From Holacanthus passer (lineage: Eukaryota; Chordata; Actinopteri; Pomacanthidae): 64,000 bases of DNA. The position numbers and the translations under genes were made by a program. Below are positions 37,380 through 52,310 of the stretch, one piece after another. The notes below the pieces were generated by a model. It saw only the letters and a list, made by a program, of their open reading frames with translations, was not told where the DNA came from and searched no databases. The stretch covers positions 1,054,001 through 1,118,000 of the forward strand of contig JAFREQ010000021.1 in the NCBI GenBank assembly GCA_025331565.1, given 5' to 3'. The stretch's first letter is position 1; every line of letters begins with the position of its first letter.

Positions 37380-40300
37380 CCCTTTCACCCATTGTTTCAC
37401 TGTGGTTCTCACTGTGTCAGATTTTAAATGTTACACCTTCATTATATGGACTTTGCATATTTGATGCTGTACAGTAATTCTTGTCTTAACGTCTACTTCC
37501 ACCCAGAAATATTTTTGCTTATCATTATTCACTTGAATGTTTGAGCTTCAATGTGCAGAAATGATATATGTGAAAAGTTCACTGAATGGACTTTTCAATG
37601 AGGTAGAAGACATCTTGTGTTCAGCTGTTAAAACTTTAGGTAGCAATATTTGCATATTCATAATCTTTTCAGTGAGGAAGTGTGTGTAATTTCAAGATTT
37701 TTTTTAAGGAGGTATCTGAACTTTCTTGTGGAAAAGACATATAAAACACAAATTTTTATTCCAAGCACAATATTTTTATATGTCTTAAAACATGTCTGGA
37801 GGGGAACTTGACATTCAGCTCAAGGAATTCAATTTTTTACTAGTTTGACATTTGAGTAAAACTAACAAGAATCAGAGCCAACACACAGTTTTTGTTACTC
37901 TTACCCATTTATTAATTTATTATTTTTTTCTTGTGCAACAGTCTGTATACATCTGTGCAAAGATGATTTTTCATGTATGACTATACAACATTTGCAAATT
38001 CACAAAAAGGTAGTGCTGTTTTGAAGGTCACATGCATCCAAATGTCCTATAATTGCATGATGTCAACACAGAGCTTAACCGAAGCCACACACATTCAACA
38101 GGACGCTCTCAGGACTACAATACAGCTACAGAGAGAAAAATCAGACTGAAGTAATTATTGACCAGTGCATGCATACAAAAATCACCCGAAAGAGGGCTCC
38201 CATAAACACATTCAGGCATTGATTGCATGTCATGAAATCTTATACTACTGCGTTTTGTATTGGCAGTACTTTCAAGCGTTTCTCATTTCTTGCAACTGCT
38301 CTGCACCGATGACAGTCTCTCTTTCTCTTTCTTATCCGGTTTGCACTTGTGTTGCATGACTGCACCGAAAATGTGCAAGAGCTCGGCTGATTTACTGAGT
38401 GTCAGACAAGTCGTGATCTCTGGACTTTACAGACAGGCAGTGGCAGTAAAACACACTCCCCATATGTAACCCACCTCCTCCGCTAATGAAGGCCGTAAAG
38501 CAGACTGTTTGACAAGCGGCGAACACAGCTGAGAGAGCAGGCCGTTTTAATCGGGCCTCTGGAGGGAGACCCACACCTACGGGGAGAGGACCCCGGGACA
38601 GTCCGACATACATCAGGCACGACAGGGAGGCCCGAGGCCCCATGCACGGTTTGAGCTGGGACCGTCCCCGAGGTCCTCGCCTGCACAGGTGCATGATGGA
38701 GTCACAGGGAAAGAGGTCAGGCTTCACTGCAACCGACTGTGCAGGAGTGGAAATGCTTTCGGCTCTTTTATTTTTTTTCTTTTGAGTCAGGTTGTGGAAG
38801 TGAAAAGAGTTATGTCATCCCCCAGTTGCGATCGCTGACCGGGGCCTGGGAAGTTATGTTTTTGGTCCTTTTTGTCTGTTTATCTTTTGGTTATCAAACT
38901 TAGAGTATTGTGCAGCCTTGGTTGTGGTGTTTGACAGTTTCAGCTGGATCCAGCTGTTATCTATTAATGCCCTAAACTTGTGTCTTCACTTGGTGTTTTA
39001 TTACTAGGTTTTTATCATTTTCTCTTTTTTACAACTCACTCTGGTACTTAACTAAACTTTACTACCAAAACATGGCAAGAACAGACCATTTCAGACCAGA
39101 ACCAGCCATTATCCATGCTTATTTAAACAAACTTGTTCCATTTAATATGTTCTGACCTCTATTACACTGATAGTGCCGCAGGGGTTTTTTTTTTTTTTTT
39201 TTTTTTCAAAAGCTGCCAAAGCGTTTTATAAACTGGACTCAAGATGTGGGACGTTTTCAAAATTAAGACCAGCCCGGGCTATTATGAAAGATTAATCAAT
39301 TTCACATGGTGCAAGAAATCATTTAGGCAAAAAAAAGAAGTTGAGAGCTCCATCGGAAAATAAAGCAACAGATGCTGAACCACTCCGAGCCGGAGCCTGC
39401 CAACCGAGGGTTTAGCAGAATGATTCCCCGGCCGTTTTTTTCCCCTGATCTTGCAAGGAAAATAAAATCTCTCCTTTGCTGCAGATTAAGCATAGATGGT
39501 GGTGGTGGGGGTCAACCTTGCTGATGCCTTTTCATCATAATTTATACTCCATCTGCCGCCTCAATCAGCGCCTCAGAGACACCCAGCTCTATTTGTCCAC
39601 ACAACCATTATTCCTAATGGATATCGCAGCACCTTTCACTGACCACCGTAAAAGCACACACGCTCATCTGACCCATCCCGAGTTCAGCCTCCTTTACCGG
39701 CACTGTAGATACAAGAGGAGTCGGATGGCATTATATTTCTCAAGGACGCAGATACAGTTGTTCCAAAGGAAGACATTAACTTGCAAAAAGTTTTTCTTTC
39801 TCCCTTCGGTGATCTAAGGTTTCGACACGACAGCCCATTTGGACGCCGTTCTGTTGTTATTCACAAGAGGACGCATGTTTTTAATGGCGCAAACATCAGT
39901 GGAATCCTACGGCATTTCGCTTTCCCCTTCACTTCTTGAACTTGTAACGTGAAGTCAAATGTTTTCTGTGTATGTCAGATGGTTTTGGCCGAGCGATATA
40001 GTTTCAAGTAGATCTATGGTTTTGTACCATTCAAGACAATACGTAATGCAAAAAATGCGTAATTGCAGTAAAGATTTGTTAAATTGTGCTAATTCAGTCC
40101 TTTGGGTGTTTGTGATTTAGAAGAAATATGTCATAGGGCAATGAAATCTCTCAGAAAATATTTGGATTGCAGCTGGCTTGAAAGCAAAATATCCTCCCAA
40201 CAGAGCAGGATAAGACATATTTCAAATGCAGACCAGGCTGAAGGAAAACCTGTGAGCTGATCAATCTTTACATCGACCTTTATGTTAAAGTAAATAGTAA

Positions 40301-40980
40301 TAAAAACTGAAATGTACACAAATGCTTTCACCGCCACAAAATAATAAATCAGTGTCAAAACAGTTTATAGAAATATAAACTGAAAAGCATCATAACTTAC
40401 AATTTATGTATGTTAATGTATGAAAAACTATGTTTCACTTCCTATGGGACACAGACAATTTAATTTGATTTAATAATAATTAATAATTCAATTTCTACTT
40501 TTGTGAATTCTTGTTACTGTTCTCATGTGTTTTTACAATATCTTCTATCCTTTATGACATCTTACCTTTTTCTAATTTGCAACCACTGCCATTAAATTTA
40601 ATGCTATTTTCGCTATTTCACAGTTGCTACCATGCAAACCATAAAAAGGCTGAATTAAAAAAAAGAATATTAAACAGCAACAATTAGAGCATTTTCATCC
40701 TCTCCACACGTTCCTCCATCAGGACATCGACATTATGGGTTCTGGCATTTAGCACTAGTTGTTGTCTCATGTCCCAGCTATGCAGCCAAATACCCAGAAC
40801 CCCTTTGTGTTTTTAGTATTTTTGGGAAAAGCTGTGATTTTCTGTTAGCAGGTCTTTACAGACTCAGTGGGACGTTTGCCTGTTCGTCTGCCGAGTGTTT
40901 GGTCTGTTTCCTAACAAACCAAGTTGTACAACCTGAGCCCAGTTGGCCCATACACACACATGCCATGCCAGTGCCGTTAC
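37380..40980. other. Intergenic DNA, with a GC-rich island at 38.48-38.72 kb
   Basis: AT-rich flanks surround a GC-rich unique patch at 38480-38720. No exon was recognised. Confidence 0.5.
39185..39206 (+). repeat. T22 homopolymer
   Basis: Twenty-two consecutive T residues. No retroposon body was recognised next to it. Confidence 0.95.
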
Positions 40981-40985
40981 GAGAG

Positions 40986-40986
<1 letters not shown>

Positions 40987-41031
<45 letters not shown>
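40987..41031 (+). repeat. (TG)22 microsatellite
   Basis: Uninterrupted TG dinucleotides, the longest TG run in the window. Confidence 0.97.
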
Positions 41032-41033
<2 letters not shown>

Positions 41034-41735
41034 AAGCGTATGGTGTCTGGTGTTTGGAAAACCATGAAATGCACTAATTGTTTGTTGGGTTATTTATTTT
41101 TAATCGCAGCCCTCCTGTTTTTGACAAATCGCAGCTGTGGAGGCATCAAGTGAAAGAGTCAGAATTTGTTGACTGTAATAAAGTGCTCGTCTGTTCATGA
41201 TCGAATACTGTATCAATCAAATCACGGAAGAGGAGATGCATATACACAGAAGACTTACTTTGCATTTTATAGTCCATTTAATTAAATCATATATTTTATT
41301 GTCATCACTTAAAAACAGTATGAGCGTTGTAGTTTTTGTTTAAAAGGAAGATCGAAGCCACTCTCACTTACAAGAAAGTGTATTCATCAAAATGTCAAAC
41401 TATACTTTTAATTAGCTTCACGATAGCGAAAACCTGGAGACCACCAACCAGTTTTTATATCTCGCCTGTTTTACGAGTGTATCTCTGTTTCGTACTCTTG
41501 ATGTTGTACTATCACCAGAGTGAAGTACGCTCTTTGATCCGTCACCCCTTCGCTCTCACACATGTGCTGCTCCTCTCTCTAGTTGTTGTCAGATGTGACA
41601 TTTGATACGGCTCGCAAAGATCTCCAGCTCGCTAATGACTAAACATGGCGTCGTGCGCTAAGCCCCTCCGTGGCTGCGGAACATCTTACTGAGTGACGTG
41701 ATGGAGCTCAGCTTATAGAGGATGGAAGACGAGAC

Positions 41736-41773
41736 GGAGGAGGAGGAGGAGGAGGAGGAGGAGGAGGAGGAGA
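41736..41773 (+). repeat. (GGA)12 trinucleotide repeat
   Basis: About twelve GGA units in a GC-rich patch (41640-41910) that contains no recognised exon. Confidence 0.95.
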
Positions 41774-44700
41774 GCCATTTAGGGGCTGAGTGGTTGGCGA
41801 CGCCGGCAGGAACAGGAATCACCTGCACAGAGTCATGAGACAGGCAGCCTGGGGCCCCGGCGGAGACTTATGGGCGCTGTCACGGGTCCAGGGCCGTGTC
41901 CTTACTGTCATGCTGTGTGATGGAGCCCAGAGAGATACTTTATAATTGTGCAGTCTATCCCACAGACAGACACACTCCCTCGCAGAGCCGGCAAAGTGAC
42001 TCCTTTTCTCCTGAGGCTCAGTGAAATGAGAGGAAGGAAAGTTAAATATACTGAACTGGATGGAAGATAAGAACATCTGTAAATTGTGATAATTGGTTAA
42101 TAACTTCATCGATGCTTTTTAGATCAATTATTAAACATTAACAGGAACAACTCTCGGGTTTGGCTGGATGAACTTGTCTCTTATATTTTTAGAGCTTTAG
42201 TTCATTAGGATGACCCCACCGTTTGTTTGACCTCTGACCTTCTGGGAAAAGGCTGCAGACAATTCTGCAATACAACAATTTTGATGAGGAATTACAAATG
42301 CAAAGTTGGATTGATGTACAATTTTTTATTGGCTTATTAGAAAATGAGAAACTTGTTACCTTTTTAAAGAACTTTATCAATATTTATAGATGTAGATGTA
42401 ATATTTATATACCCCATACATTTATTGACAACTGATTAGCATTTATTTTTACAGATGTCTTGTTTACAAACTTTTATTTATTACTTATTAATATTTACAT
42501 TTAGATTTTATATTTATTATCCTTCACTATTTACTTATTAAAATGTATAATTGCAGACTTTCTGTTACCCTTTATTAGTTGATTATTAACACTGATATCT
42601 GCAGAGCTTTATTCATAACGTTCATAGACTTGATGTTCATTGTTTACACTATCGTACGTATTACTTTTTTTATTCGTTGTTTCTACTGTTTTATCACTCT
42701 GTAAAACATTTGCTTCTACATCAGATTACGCCCTCAAATAAATTTAACTTTACTTTATTTGCCTTTTCACAGCTGGCAGCCTAATTAATGGCTTATAACT
42801 GATTTACAGAGTATTAAACAGCGATTTATTAAAGATTCATTAAGTCTTTATAAACTCTTTGTGAAGAATAACGTATTAGAAAGTGGTGTCTAGATAAACA
42901 CACTCTTTACAAGTGTAAATCAGCTTTTTACAAACTGTACAACTGCACAGCCTGAAAGGTAAAATCACCATAATAATACATGTCACAAAGTTCAAAGACA
43001 CGGCAGTTGTTTGATGAAGAAAATACACTTAACAAAGTCTATTCATCAATCAAGCATCTGCTTCTGCCCAGTTGTGTGGTCAGAAGGAATCCCTGGCATG
43101 TGGAGTGTGGTTTTAAGGAGTGCTGGAAGCAGCCACCTCTTCAGTCTTGCTCAACAACACAATGCCTGAACGATCCAGCCTGACTCTTTGGGATGGCTAT
43201 GTGAAACCCATGGAGACATCGAGAGTCTGTGGCATTCTCCTTTAATTAATCAGAGCGAGGTGAGATCAAACGCGCCACTCCCCCGACAGGGAGGGGAAAA
43301 ATCCTCGAGCTGGGAGTTTAACTGGTGGTTGGGATTTTGGTGTGAGGGAGAAATTTTAGTTTCATTTGCTTATGATTATGTTTTTCATTTAGGTTTTTAA
43401 TAAAGTGATAAGTGATGATAGCCAAACACACAGATATCTGGGTCCTGCCCTCTCTTTATAAATGGAGGGGCTTTATTAGTCCAGATGCATGCTTTTAAAG
43501 AGCTTGGGAATCTACAGCGCCGTCTGTCAATTTCAACACCTGCGCTCCACTCCCTCATAAAAACCACCTCGCTTCACTCCCAAGGGTGACTTAAGGGCAC
43601 GTTAGCCGCTATCGCATCCCCTCAGACTCCGACCGCAGGTCTCACCGACCCGCTGACATCCCAGAAGGCATGTGTGTTTACCGAAGGATCGCCGTCGTCA
43701 TGGATTCAGAGGACTCTGAGATGACCTCACGATTACCGTCGAGATGAGCGGCGAAAAGGCCCAAAGTCGTTGGACGGAGCCGCTGATTATGTAACGTTTT
43801 ATCAAGGAGGTTTTGATTTAATGAGATAAATATTTGAACGTCTGAATTGTTGTAAACCAGTTCCACGCTGAACTGTTAAAAGCTGTCAATTTGTATTTGG
43901 AGTACAATAAAAATGAGTTCAAACAGCCATCAGAGTTGATTTCAGATCATTTCAAACACCTGCTCCAAAGTCATATCAGCTGTACTATAATTCTAAATAG
44001 CTTCATTGTAATTCTCAGCTGCGATAAATGAACACTTACTAACAATGTCACATTTGCTGTATGCAAACAAGCATTTCTGTTACCGTGACCGAAACCAAAC
44101 AGCATTTTTTAAATCTTTTCTTTGTATTTCTCGTCCTGCATTAACACCCATGTGACTCTCTGTAAGTCTGAGGACGTATCTGCCTCCATCTCTCCCATAT
44201 CAGCAGACTTATGTGCCCGAGATGTGCACTAAAACTTTAAATGAAAAACCTGTTGACACGTCCACGGGGACGAGACGAGAGCTTGTGGGACCGCGGTCCT
44301 CTCTTCGGCTCAGCTGGCCCGAAAGCTAACGGGCTGCCACGAGGTGTTTAATGGCTGTGTGAAGTTCCCACAGGGGAACGGCTGCTGGGAACATGGATGA
44401 ATCTGGCCCCCTCGCTCCCTCCTGCTCTACAAACACAGCTCCGGCCCGGTGATGGATGAAACAGGCTGGAGCCTACCTCGGCCTTATTTATGGGAGCAGA
44501 AAGCGCTCTCCCCGTCTGTCGGCGAAAAAAAGACATCTGACATTGAAATGAACTACACGCTTGTAACAGTTCTGCTGGAGATAGGAAGTGATTGCAGTTT
44601 GTAATATGGACATTCCAGAGGTGGAAGTCAGGCAGACCACCAGAACTACCCTGAGCCAGTCTGCTCTTCCAATCATGTTTATCATTATCCACAGTTTGCT

Positions 44701-45129
44701 GATGCAGAACTCTGGAAGATCCGTCTGCGGTGGCACCGAGGGGGCCGATAGGAAAGGGTCAAAGGTCGGGAGCTTCCATGTAAAGACGTATGTCAACACT
44801 TTAACCTAACATCCACATGTGATCGTTGAACATTTGATTCTAAAGCTGTGGACCTGTGGTTAAATAATGACTTGCAGGGCCGGAAGGTGAACGCCTGTAG
44901 CTGGTGATCTAACTGCTTACACACCAGCCAGCTGGGAACATGTTAGTGCCAGTCAGTAACAAAAACTGATTCTTTCTGTTTTCTTTAATGTGATGTGATG
45001 AGGTTCATCCGTCATGGCCTGCGAAGTTCTGTCAGCACAGTTCAATCAATCCAAGGAAGATTGGTTCTTGTTGCACATGCATACCTGTGTACCAGTCATG
45101 TGCAACCCTGTCTATAAATATCTCTGTGA
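41774..45129. other. Intergenic DNA, alternating AT-rich and GC-rich patches
   Basis: 42340-42730 is very AT-rich. 43500-43800 and 44240-44560 are GC-richer and unique. No exon was recognised. Confidence 0.55.
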
Positions 45130-45245
45130 TCTGTAGCATTAAGATTGATTAGTCATTCCCTTAATTGGAACAAAAGCACATAGTTAGAAAAACAAAAGCA
45201 GCCTCAGTCTGAGATGTGTCCACATACTTTTGGCCATTGTATGTC
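45130..45245 (+). repeat. DNA-transposon-like repeat end
   Basis: GTGTCCACATACTTTTGGCC at 45217-45236 is familiar as the terminal sequence of a widespread fish DNA element. Only this end is recognisable. Confidence 0.5.
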
Positions 45246-48200
45246 TGGGTGGTGTGCTGGTCCTGAATGGTGCCTCAAACTGTGACCTGAGCCATTTCAG
45301 ACCTGGAGTCTGGTCAGAGACTCTGATGAGGGTCTGGGCTGTTCTCTTTACAAGAGGGTCTGCGTTTTTGTGACTTTAAAGGATTACGCAACACAAGTGC
45401 CTCTCCACTCCTGGAAGTCCTTTCACACAAAAACAAGCCCTGTTTTTAACATCCGAGCGTACGAGATTACAAAACACTTAAAGTTAATCAGAAAAGTATG
45501 ACTGGAATTATACATTGTGCTGCACTTGCTTATGTGTTTTTCTTTTAGTTTCAGCTCAATGCTTCGCTAAATGTTTCATCTCTGTCCAGACAGAGTGGGA
45601 CGAAGTCTGAACCAGACACAGAACACATCATTCATATCACAGGGATTGGAGGGAAAACACAGGGTCTCAGCCGGGTGATTAACTGTTGACACAACAGCAA
45701 TCAGTTTTATTTATTGGACATATTTCTGAATGTGCTCTGTTCTTGCCAAATTGCTGCAAAATATGATCGATCATGTCATAAAAATCTCATCCCCATTGAT
45801 GCTGCCATCTTTCAAGAAGGTGTTTGGCCTTGCCGTCTGGCAGTCACATTTCATTTGGCGTGAGCAGTGTTATTCAAATTTGTTGGGAAAAAAAAAGCTT
45901 TCTGTGAGAAAAATAGTGCAGAGACATGCAAGTATCTCGCCAAAGTCAATGATACGCTATGGATTTTCCTTTTAAGCGCAGTGTCTGTGATTGAGGCACC
46001 ATGCACAGTAGCCTGAGATGGTTTTGTAATGCATTTAATTATCTATATTCTTCTAGGTTGCTTGTCTGCAAAGAGGCATCTGCTGGGTGAATCAACTCTC
46101 TCTCCATCTATTCGTCTTCAGTGGAGGTAGAAAACACACTGTTTGCCCCGCGTTCCTTCCTGCTGGGTCCGATATGCTGACTAAGGAAGCAATCTCAGCG
46201 CACTGTGATAACGACATGAAACGATCCAAGGCCTCTGCAAGCAACAGTGAAGTTCAGGCATGTGAATAAAACCAGGAAGAACAGGGAAGTGAGGTATTTT
46301 GTTAAAGCAATAGAAGTTCATCATTGTTTATGTCGAAGGCTGCGAGTTATATATCATCATAAACAGCAAAAATGAAGGATAAGTTTTGAGCACGGTTCCA
46401 GACTTCTACTCATCCTGGTGAGAATTTGGAAATGATGCAAACACTTAAAGTTTTAAACGTAGAAAGACAGCTGGTAGACTGTGAGTCATAAAAAGAGACA
46501 CTTTCTCATAGAGCTACTCTATGAACAATTAGCTTTAGCTGTCATAACAGTATTAATCCTGCCACGCCCCGGTGTCGGACTACTCTGCTCTCACACCACA
46601 CGTTTCCCTGAGAAGACCGACTGCGTGAGAAAAACGATTATAGTATTTGACATTCGTGCCCAGCGATCAATTATGCTGTTGTTTGTTGAGCGGAGTGACG
46701 GCTGCCAATCACATTTATTTATTTTTTTAGATTAATTTTAAAAAAGGAAAATATTACTTTGTAGCAGCACAAGGGTCGATGCATCCTCCCACAATCATCT
46801 GTTTCAGGGACGTTATATTTGACCACAAAGACACACAACTTCCAGGAACTTTCTTTGCAACCTGGGTCAAGACTGAGACTACAGTTCCAGAGGCTCTTTG
46901 ACATCTGATAAGGGCTGGAGAGCTGAATTGATCCCGATCTTAAACTTTCCTAAGCTGGGGGAGATTGTGAGATATCAGCCTCGGCCTCTCCTGGGTCGCG
47001 CACCCACGGCCACACGGATAGGAAGCAATTTCCTCTGCACTTGGAGCTGATTGCGCCGAGCTGGTCCAAGGGGGTCAGAATAAAGCAGAAAAAAAGAAGC
47101 TGACGCCTGATTAATGAGCAGCAGGCCTCAAAAATAAAACAGCTTCCATGTGGGGAAAAAGCTGGATTTACTGACTGTTTATATCGTGTGTGTATTAGAG
47201 GAATGTTATCGAGTTCAGGGTGAAGGACGCAACGATGTAATGCTACGCTTGAGCCCTAAAATAACCTCCTCAGCTGAGGAACTATGACATAAACATCCAA
47301 ACAAGCACAAAGGCACCGGCCTGTCTGTGGAAGTAGCCATAAAGCCTCAGGGAACAAACTCCAGTTTGTTGTTTGAGGAACGAGAATACGCCACTGTTTA
47401 CTTCTCAGTCCTGCTCGGGCTGTTTTGCAATGCCAGTGAACTGAGCATGGTGTCTGTGGTTTTTCAAGATAGGCTACGCTAGATGCCATATCCTCCTCGA
47501 GGGAGGGCGGAGCCGCTCGCCAGGCGAAGCGAGCAGCCGGACTCAGCTGCTAATCCAGCGTGGTGATACAACGCCACAGAAATTAATCTAAGTCAAACAG
47601 GACAAAGACGCCGTTGTCATGGGCGAGCTCCTGTCCAGAGAGCTTTGTCACAAGAATCGTCTGTGACTCGCCAAAAACTGTACGAGTGGAAGGAAAGGGA
47701 GGGTCCAGGGAGGGATCACCAGTCACGGTCTGGTTGGCACCGCCACATTAATACAATCAGCATCATTGTGGTTAGAGATGATGACATCAAGAAAATTGGT
47801 TTGATTCATTCTCTGTATTTATTTCTGTGAGGATTGAAAATGCGAGGAGAGGTTTCGGTTAGAGACTGACTACTGCCTGTCATAAATCTGTTTCTCATGG
47901 GCTGCGTAATCCCCGACTTGCCATGTCTACCACCCACGCAAATACTTTGCTCCTGTTTAAAAATCATCTGCAGCGGATTTGATTGTTTCTGTGCGCTCTT
48001 AAAGGAGGCGCGCTTTAACGATCCCTGAACTCATTGTATTTTTCTGAGATGCCTGCTGAATTAACTCGCCTTATTGGAAACATGCTTTGGTCCAAGTGCT
48101 GACCAGTTTTATGTGAGTCTGTGAGTTTCCATGAGATTGTGTGTGTTTGTGTAGCTACAGGTTAAGCCTGTGTGTATTCATCTACAATATATTCAGCTAA

Positions 48201-51200
48201 AATTGAAAAGACAACTCTTTCCATTGCTTAATGAGCGCATCCGCTTTGCTCAAACACCATCTGGAGATGACATGGCTGCTGACAAACTCCTGAATGTCAC
48301 AGACATATTTTAGACATGATGAGAAGCAGCAACCACGGTACCTCGAAGCCATGTCGTGCTCCGCCCTGGGAGGGAGCGCCGGGCCGGGCCTGCCAGGACC
48401 TGGGTCACCGTCTTTGGACACGACCGTCTGACAGTGAGGGACGAAGTGAGTCAGCTCATTTCGTATGAATTCAAGCAAATTGATTAAATGTGTGGACGTC
48501 AAAACAGCAAACTGGGATTTTGTTGTAACTGCTGAAACGTCTTGAACATGCTGTCTGTGGTTTTCTTCTGTCAGCCTTAATTTGAAAACATCCCATCTGT
48601 TAATATTTTATTTAAAATATTTTTTAAACCAGCTTGTCGCATGAGAGTGTTTATTTCAGTCTTGTTGAGATTAAAACCTCTTTATCATCCACGGTTCACA
48701 TGGTAGAAGTTAAAATGTTTGATACTGAAAGATTCGACACTTCAATCTGCAGCTCTCTGCATCGTTTAGACATTTTCGGCTAATTCTTTTCATTCAACAG
48801 TCTTTATGTGTGACATGGAACAAAGAGGAAATATCTTTGCTTGCTTTCAGTGAAGATTTGTAGTTTCGCTGTTCCAGCTTACAACACGCCACATGTACAG
48901 AGACGTTTTAATTGCTTTTGTATGTGGAGGAATTGACCTTGCTTGCGTCAGCTTTCCTTGAGTCGTCAGTTCCATCGACCTCAAGCTAATTACCGACTGA
49001 CAGGTTGTGTAAACTCGTGATGCTACACGTGTTAGATTGGCCTTTACATGAGTCGCACACATAACATACACCGAGCATAAAATGTACAGCAGTTACACTA
49101 AACATATTTAATCCTCTTCTCTTTAAAGTTGTTTTTAAAAAAATCATAAAAAACTCTTTTAATCCAAAACTGAAATATCTCTTAAAACACAACACTGAAT
49201 CGCTTGATGTTTCTACAAGATACCAAGTCCATAAAGTCATGATTAAACAAGGAAATGCATTCTGCCTCCAGAACCTTGGGGCTCGCTGTGGTTGTTTAGA
49301 ACTGTTTGTTGACAGCCCTGTTTCCTATCCCCTGCACCTCCTGTTGTCCTGAGCACATATGGTTGGCTCGCCTCTCTGCATGCCTGGCCTCAGCTGAGAG
49401 ACTGAGGCTTACACGGCTCAGTGAAAGCTCCTGACCCGTATGGTGCTACTGTCCATTTCTGGAAGACTGTCACCCACTTCTCCATCTTTCTACTGATGCA
49501 GAGATCATCTATTTCATCACAGGCGCTCATAGATTCACCCAGAACGACGAATAAGAACATTGCTTTCTAAGATGCCGTCTGGATCCTGAAGTTAACATAG
49601 GAGGACATCTTTGGTCTCGCCTCCGTCCTGACCCCGGCTTCTCCCGTCCCTGCTGAGAATTAGACTCCCAGCTTGCAGGAAACACTATCCACCTTCCAAA
49701 GTCTGCGTCGTTGGAGGAACACAAAATTAGTTGAACTTGTGCTTTCCGCGTTCCTCATTCCTTTCAGGCAGCCAGACATGTCTTCTGGTTTCCATTTGTT
49801 TTAAGCTATTAGCGCTCCATGACCTGATAAGGGAGTGGTTGGAGGAGCACAAACATCCGTCTCCGAATACATCCGTCATCGTCCATATGTGTTTGACTTG
49901 AGCAATAATATCCGCTCCTGGAAAAGTTTGGCTGGAAGGAACAGAGGTGAAACTACCGGGGTGTAGAAGCATTTCGACTTTATGTAATCCTCGATGAAGG
50001 CCTGAACGTTACGTGTTCGGTAAATATATTCCATCTCAATAAACGTCTTGGATCGCCTGCAACATTGTTAAGCAATTCGACTGCACAGGCAGCTGACCAG
50101 CACTTTAAAGGCTTTTATAGGGGTTAGTTTTTTGGCGTGTGAGGGAAAGTACTTCACATGCTATGAATGTCACCTCGAGTCAGTTTCCACCGGTGCTTTT
50201 TGCAGTCGACAGAAGAGACTTGCTTGCTTTTGTAAGACGGATAACGCTGGCAAAAACACTCATCAGTCAAGCATCTCTTTATTTGCAGATAATAAACGAG
50301 CTCTTTTATTGAACCGTCTCTTCTGCATTTGGCGGAACATCAGTTAAGTCTGTGTTGACAGTGCCTAAGCTCCTTCAAGTGGTTGTGATAACTTTCTGGC
50401 TAAACAATAAGTCTTGCACGGCGCGAAGCTAAAATAAGATATTATACCGTTCCATTTTCTGAGATGAAAGGAGGAAACAGAAACATGCATTCGTGAGCAG
50501 GATCCTTGCTAAGTCCTTTTCCTCAAATCAGCAGAGTTTAACAGTGGTGAGATTGATTCTCACGTCACTGAGAGCAGAAAGAGCTTAGATGGGAAAAAGA
50601 AATTGTCCGTTGAAAGATAAGATTGTGCAGAGAAGTGACTGCAGGTCTGATGAACACAGCACTTGTCCTACAGTGCAGTTTTATTATTTCTTTTCCCACA
50701 TTTGGACAAAGGAAGTGATCATTTATTGTGGTCAGTATGTCAGTTCTATAAATATTCCTTATAGAGGCCATGAGTCAACCAGGAACTGTTTGTGAACTCT
50801 CTGCGCTGTGTGTAACTAATCGAGTCCAGTTTCTTATACAGAGTCGGGATCCTCAGGGATTTCTGCACCTGGTATTCAAAACTATGTCGATGACACTGAC
50901 ATCGGGGCCTGAACGAAGTGTCGTAGACTCGTTGCATTTGTTGGGAATAGATCATCCCTGACTTCTCGTGCACCTCGGTATTCCCCAGGTCCGCACGGGT
51001 CACTCGCAGGTCGCCATGTATGTGCACAGTAACACGGGGCAGATGCTTTGTCAGCATCAATATATTTGGGTAGTGCTCATGCACCGCTCTTAAGTATGTG
51101 CTCTTGACTTTCTTGGGAAACTTGCTCCACGCTCGTTGCCTGAGTAAAAGCATGGCATGGCTGTTCTCTCTTGGAAACCAGGGTTTGAAAATGACATAAT

Positions 51201-51799
51201 GACTGCACATTATGGATGATGTAGTGAAATTTAATATCTACTGTTCTCCGTTGGCACGAACAGAGTCGAGCTCTTAGCCACAGTTGCCACAGTGATCTGC
51301 TGTTTTGTGTTTACACTACGTTTATTTGGCCTCCAAGGGAGCTCTTGTCCCGCTAATTAAAAATTACATTGCAGATAAAACTTAGCATAAACACCTCATT
51401 TAGCTGGGTGCATTTTCTGTGCCTGCATTGCATAACTCCCGTTTGACTGAGTCCAGGGCTTCAGTCAGCACTGTGGTAGCGCTGTGTGCTCCAGATATGA
51501 CAAGCATCCACGAAGCCTTTTAAGTTTTGAACTCTCGCACTCGCAGCGTATCAAGTCTGGAGCCTCGAGGGAGGCAGAGGAATGATGTTGATTGATGGAT
51601 GTGGCTCACATCCACCCTTCACAAACAAAGAAATGTTGGTGTTGTGACTGAGCAGAGATCTCGAGGGTGAAGATTCCTCTTCTTCTTTTGCAAAGCAGAG
51701 AGTCCAAACGGTGGCAGATCTCGACTTCCGAACTGCCTGAATTTCTTTGCACAGACATCAGACAGATTCAGAGACTTCCCATGAATGCTTGTGCAAGTG
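45246..51799. other. Intergenic DNA, no gene recognised
   Basis: The longest open frame (minus strand 50746-51210, 154 codons) has no family resemblance and a length expected by chance in this much DNA. No RNA gene or repeat family was recognised. Confidence 0.5.
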
Positions 51800-52310
51800 A
51801 AGGCATCACACTAACAGCATTTATAAGCATCATATAAACATTTAATTAAGGGTTTATTACAGACTATAAAATAAATTTAAGCAGTTATGAGGAGACTTTA
51901 ATTTAATAGTTTATAAATTTATATGATTTGCCGACAGTAATAACTTCTATGAAGATGTATTTTGTATTATTACTAATGTGTTTGTCTGCATTTATTCACC
52001 AGCCTCCACTTATATCTGCTTCCAACTACATTATAATGGTTTGAACCACTTTTTAAATGTTTTTATGCTACTTATAAATTCTACATTTGAAGGTTAAAGT
52101 GTTAGCATGTTATTCAAATAAGAATGAGAACAAATAAGCCAGCTCTTTCAAATATATCTGCCTTTACTTTATTCATGTACTGTACAGTATTTCATTTCCA
52201 AAGTCTCTATCATACTATATGACAATAATGGCTATCATTTACTACAAAAGGTTGCATAAATAATTTAAATGTGGAAATAAAAAATAAATATGCAGTTCAT
52301 TCTTTATAAC
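51800..52310. other. AT-rich segment downstream of sost
   Basis: Dominated by TTTATAA, TTAAT and similar words. It may be a decayed non-autonomous element, but the family could not be named. Confidence 0.4.

Noticed and set aside
50746..51210. 154-codon minus-strand open frame
   Set aside because: It has no recognisable family. Several frames of this length are expected by chance in 64 kb on six frames. A faint resemblance to a LINE reverse-transcriptase linker was not convincing.
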